The notes beneath the pieces were generated by a model. That model was not told the origin of the DNA, did not search any database, and saw nothing but the letters and a program-made list of their open reading frames with translations. From contig OZ024871.1 in assembly GCA_964017185.1 (NCBI GenBank), positions 65,538,866-65,602,865 of the forward strand: DNA of 64,000 nucleotides, in the 5' to 3' direction. Positions 50,801 through 56,642 of this stretch are shown here, piece by piece; the stretch's first letter is position 1, and each line of letters starts with the position of its first letter. Both the position numbers and the translations under genes were made by a program. This DNA is from Rugalucina vietnamica (Eukaryota; Mollusca; Bivalvia; Lucinida; Lucinidae).

Positions 50801-53800
50801 TCTCCAAATGGGTGAAAATGCAAAAAAAAAAAAATAAATAAATAAAAAATAAAAAAATGAGTCCAGTCGTCGAGCGCCTGTGATTTAATGGCTAATTTTA
50901 AACAAAGTCTTAAAAACAGATCGACTGAAACAATATTTGAGACTTTTTATGTACTTGATTTTATATCCCAACTGTAGGATAGTCCAGATTCAGGCGTACT
51001 GTACTTGTTAAGAGGGCTGCTGAATGTTCTACAGAACTACACCTGGGAGCCCCACAGTGATGCTAAGATAGTGGTGTATACCCGGGTACTGGCCATGCTG
51101 ACTGCATCCGCACAGGAGAGTTATCCTTATCATGTTGATAAAGGTTTGTTATTCACTCTGCTAAAAATTTCGAAAATTTGGCCATGCAAGAAACAGAGAA
51201 CTTTTCTGCATTAAAAAGTGAAAATTTTATTGGAAAATTTTATATATTTTTGCTCTAAACATAGACTGTGGGTACATGTTAGAACCGCCTCGCCGAGGCG
51301 GTTCTAACGAGTACCCACAATCTATGTTTTGGAGCAAAAATAAGAAAAATAGATATACAGTCGAGTCCCCTAACATTGCGCGGCCCCCAACATTGCGCAC
51401 ATGGCATGTCAACCAGATTTCAAACAATATTGGACTACCAATACTATTTTCTCATATGTTACACCAAAAAGAGTGTACAAGATAAATTTAAAGACAAAAA
51501 TGATTTTCCATCCTTCCTGATTGAATAATTTACCACCATTATGTGATTTTACATAATTTTGAAATACTGTGTGGTGACATTTTTGTGCCACCATACACAG
51601 CATGATTTTCTTTAAACTTTCAAGTTTGCAATTTGTCACATGGGTGTCATATGTATTGACAGAAATACAACTGCTGTGGATGAATTGCAGGTTGCTATAA
51701 GATATACATTTGATTTAGCAGTGAGCAATGTTAGGGGACAAATTGCCTCCAATTTTTTCAAGGGGGTGCATATGTTTAAGCCACAGTATTTCTAAAGCTG
51801 ACAGAAATTGCTAACATTTCATATTATGATATTTTTATTATTGAATCACTAAAATTTCTCATGGTAAGTGATGTCAGTCAGTGTTTATATTTGACATTAG
51901 ACCTGGCATGAAATTCCTTAGGTGCGCAATGTTACCGGACTGCACCGTACCCGTTAAATAAAAGTAGGGTATAACAGGTATATATTACACAGACATGTTA
52001 TTATGATGAACCATTAAAAGACATGAGGTTTCATGCCAATTATACCAATTAAAATCAAATCATGGCAGCAAATTTGGAATACAAATATTAAATACTTGTG
52101 AAACACTTGTTGCCCCTTACGGTATTGGATTCATTTTCGATGAAAAATAGATGATTAATGCCCTTCTGCAAATGACACAAAAAACAGCCCCCCCCATAAA
52201 CCCACCCACACACTCCCCGTGGAAAAAATAAATAAAAAAAGAACAAAAATAACATTAAAACAATATTGAAATTGACATTAGAATAAGAAGCAGAACAATG
52301 GTAACTTGCTTTGTTTGCATTATACTCAACCTGAGTATTGAGTGAGGACTGTAAGTAGTCATTGAATTGTAACAGCATTTCATTCAATGATAAGCATAAA
52401 TGAGGGCTGGAAAGAATATTATTTCAAGAGTCATTTGCTTCTTTAGTTTATCCAGTGTAAGAATACAAGTCTAAGACTGTTTAACTCGTATAAGCCTGGC
52501 TTCCTTTTTGTGGGGCATAGGCAAACAATATAGCCCCAGATGTGACGCCGCAGAACACGGCGTCCCATCTGGGGCTTTTCTGTTTGCTTAGAGGAATTGC
52601 ATCTAAAAATGGAATTAATGAATTGATTTTCAAAATCACTCCTGATGCCCCTAATAATGACAGTCGACTCACCCAAATGACATCAATGGGAAAATCCATT
52701 TGTCATAAACAGGTTAATAGAGATTTTGCATTCATTAACATTTGCTAGGACCCCAGGGGAGAATTGAAAACAGAGGGCCAAACGTGGGTTTTCAACACAA
52801 CCTGAGGGACTGTGAATGTTAATGAATGACAAAGTCATGTTTGATCGCCATCATTGCATAAACTCTTTAAAATGAAAGAATGGCACACCATTACGAAAAC
52901 ACGCCCATGCAATATACAGAAAATGTTTTGGTTGTAAAAATAAAAAATTTCACTGCAAAAATAAGAAAAATAGGTATACCCCCGCATACCCCAGTTTTCT
53001 ATATAAAAATGGGGTTTAAGGGGGTATATATTTCATGTTTTCCTGATGCTATGTTTTATAGCTTTGTCACACTTCCATATGCGTCAAAATTTTCATTCTT
53101 ATGCTCATTTCAGGCTTACTTTAGTAACCCATTAAAAGTACATGTTTTGCATGGCACCTTGTAATAAGAGGATAAAACATTCTTTTCCGTGCATTAACGT
53201 TTGCCAAGCCCAAGGGCAATAATGTGTTGCAGCCCGAACCGTGTAGCGGTGAGGGCTGCAACACATTATTGCCCGAGGGCTTGGCAAACATTAATGCACT
53301 TGGAAAAGAATGTTATATCGTCATTGTTATATACCTTTCCTCCAATACATGTACATTTTATTTATTTATTTATTTATTTATTGTGAATGCTATGTCTTGA
53401 AATCGTGCATGATGACAAGCACACAGCCGTTGATGGGTAAGTGATTAGACGCAAAATGACACGTTAGATTAAGATGAAATATACGTCTGAAATGTACACT
53501 CACCTGCCATGTTAAATTTAGATGAAATGAACACCTGCCAATGTCCATAACATGTAAACAGGTGTATGTCATAGTCTCAGGGCAATAACACCTAGGGCAA
53601 TAACACCATTATTGCCCTGCTGTGACGTCATCTCAGGGCATTAACACCATTATTGCCCTGCTACCCTGTCATCTCAGGGCATTAACACCATTATTGCCCT
53701 GATATGACGTCATCTCAGGGCATTAATGGTATTAATGCCCTACGACGCATAAAACAGCAGAAAGTGCTGTCCGTTACAACACGACAAGTTTCTATTAAAG

Positions 53801-56608
53801 AGATACATTAGGTATATAACAATGAGCATAAGTAAAAGCTGTGTATTAACAGCGCATGGGCACCCTTTAATATACACCTGTTAATGTCATGTGACACAGG
53901 TAATTATACAATTATATGTCTGTTTTTCAGTTGACTCCAATGATAAAATGTATGGTTCAGATCCCAAATACCTGACAGAAGTTTCCAATATTTGTTCTAC
54001 ACTTGTCGAGGAAATACTGAGCCATCTAAAGACACTGAATAATCCAGAGGTAAACTCCTAAAGTCCATTTTGAAAGCACACCTATGCAATATACAGGCCA
54101 ACCTCATTATAATGCTATCTTTTGGATCCATGGAATCAAACCATGTTACAAGTGAAACTGTGTTGTAAATGAGGTTGTTTACAATAGAGATATAGCAAAA
54201 TAATCATTTTGGAGCCATGACATGGCAGATCTATATTGAAAACTGAACTGTTTTTTTTTCACGATGCGGATCATTTTATAGAAAGAAGCCTGTACAGTGC
54301 AACTTCTTTTATTGCATCAAATTGCTTTTGATGCATCCAATTTAGGCTTACTTGTGCCCAGAAGAGTGAAGATTTTGCATAATGCATATAAAAACTTCAG
54401 ATTGAATTACTTGTTCTGGGAATTCTTATTCTAAATAGATTTTGAAGCCTTTGAAATGAGGAAATGCTTTAAATCAGAATTTGAGCTGCCTCATGAGAAA
54501 ACCAACAATATGCATATGCGAAAACAAAGATGCAGATCAGCTTCGCGGTAACCACGAAGCTGATCAGTGCCTTTGTTTTCGCTACACAAGTAGTACACTT
54601 CCTCTTCTTCTTATATCCGAAATTTGAAGCTTCTAGCCTGCTTCTGTGACTGTACAGCCTGATTTGTGTCAGACCTGTTCGGAAACCACATTGTTGGTTT
54701 TCCCACGAGGCGGCTCATTTACGGCTAAATTGAGACTTAATGGATGTCTGCAGTCATTCTAAATCTGTTTCACTTCTCAAGAGTAATAGGTTGTCAGTTA
54801 AAGGTTCTCTAAGACCTCCTTAATTTTCAATATTTTTAGGTACATTTAGGTTTGACAAAAGATTGCAGACTCTGACTAGCCAACTCCTAAAGCAACATAT
54901 ATTTAAGGTCTTGTCTTTTCTTCCTTTTGCCTTGACATATGAGCCGTCTGGTGAGAAAACCATCATTGTGGTTTCCAAACAGGTCCGACACAAATCAGGC
55001 TGTTCAGTCACAGAAACAGTCTAGAGGCTTGAAATTTCGGATTTAAGAAGAAGAGGAGGTGTACTATCCGTGTAGTGAAAACAGGCGCTGATCATCATCA
55101 CTGTTACCGCGAAGCTGATCTTCGTCTTTGATTTCGCATATGCAGATTGTTGGGTTTCTCATGAGGCTGCTCATATGCACAGTAGGATATTTTAACAAAA
55201 TTACAGGTTCATTTACATCTAAGACAACAACCCTGTCAACAGTCTGTGTATAGTTATAAATTTTTATAATAGAAACGAAAATTGCAATATTTGTCTGTTC
55301 AAGTCCCAGAAATGACACATGTTCATGTCCACAGGAATGTTCAGAAAAGATATGACAATCAGTGACTTAAGGAAGGAAGAATGACAGAAGCTTTTAAATC
55401 AAAACGTTTTTTTTTTTTTTGTTTTTTTTTTTTACATTTTTTTTTTCATCTCTTTATTTATTTTATTTTATTTTATTTTTTTTTTTGGTGGGGGTTGGGG
55501 GTGGGGGAGGATCTTAATACTACCTCTGGAGTTTAAGTGGTAAGGCATGGTGACTTTAAAAAAAACAACAACACAAAAAAGCAAAAATTACTGAAACTAA
55601 TTTTAAACATGAACAATAGGGTCAACTGAATAATAAAAATGTACTATTTCTAACATTGTTTTAGTTCCAGAAGATGCAAGCATCTTTATTCCTTGAACTG
55701 TTTAACACGGTGGTTTCACACTGCGACCTAAGAAAACAGGAATTACAAAAATTGGTCATTAGTAATGATTGTTAGTTATCTTTTTAGTCGGCATCTCTGT
55801 CCCTGGAATTATTCAACACGTACCGTGGTAACTCACGGTGACTTGAGAAAGCAAGATTTGCAGAAACTTTAAACAAACATATTTTTGGATAATATAAATT
55901 GAATGAAAACAGTTTCACTTTTTCTTACTTTTCTAGTCCCAGAAGCGGCAACCACCTCTGTCTTTGGAGCTTTTCAATACAGTGGTTACACATGGTGACT
56001 TGAGGTAGCAGGAATTTTAGAAACTGGTCATCAGTAATGATAATATGGTTATCTATTTTTTTCTAGTCCCAGAAGCGGCAAGCATCTCTGTCTTTGGAGC
56101 TTTTCAACACAGTGGTTACACACGGTGACTTGAGAAAGCAGGAATTACAGAAACTGGCAGTCAACCTGTGGCACCTTGCACAGAAACACAATGTTGGAGA
56201 CCAGAAACACATGGTAAATATATATGAGCCATCTTGTGGGAAAACCAACAATCTGCATATGCGAAAACAAAGACGCAGATCAGCTTCGCGGTAACCGCGA
56301 AGCTGATCAGCGCCTTTGTTTTCGCCACACAGATAGTACAGCTCCTCTACTTTCTTAATCCAAAATTTCAAGCTTCTAGCCATCATCGGAGATGGTACAG
56401 ACCAGTTTGTGTGGGACCTGTTCAAAAACCACATTGTTGGTTTTCTCATGTGACGGCTCATAAATAATTGCATTCTGCATATTTTTGCATCAGTATCTGT
56501 TTTCTGATGATTTCAGGTCTTTTATCAGGCTAAACAAGTAAACAATTTGAGGAATACCACCTATAAGCACAACTAAAGAATTTTGTCTGACAGAAGGTTA
56601 AGATTTAG

Positions 56609-56642
<34 letters not shown>

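Noticed and set aside
56063..56473. 136-codon minus-strand ORF
   Set aside because: It is antisense to VPS35L exon 23 and the adjacent family A MITE; both explain it fully.
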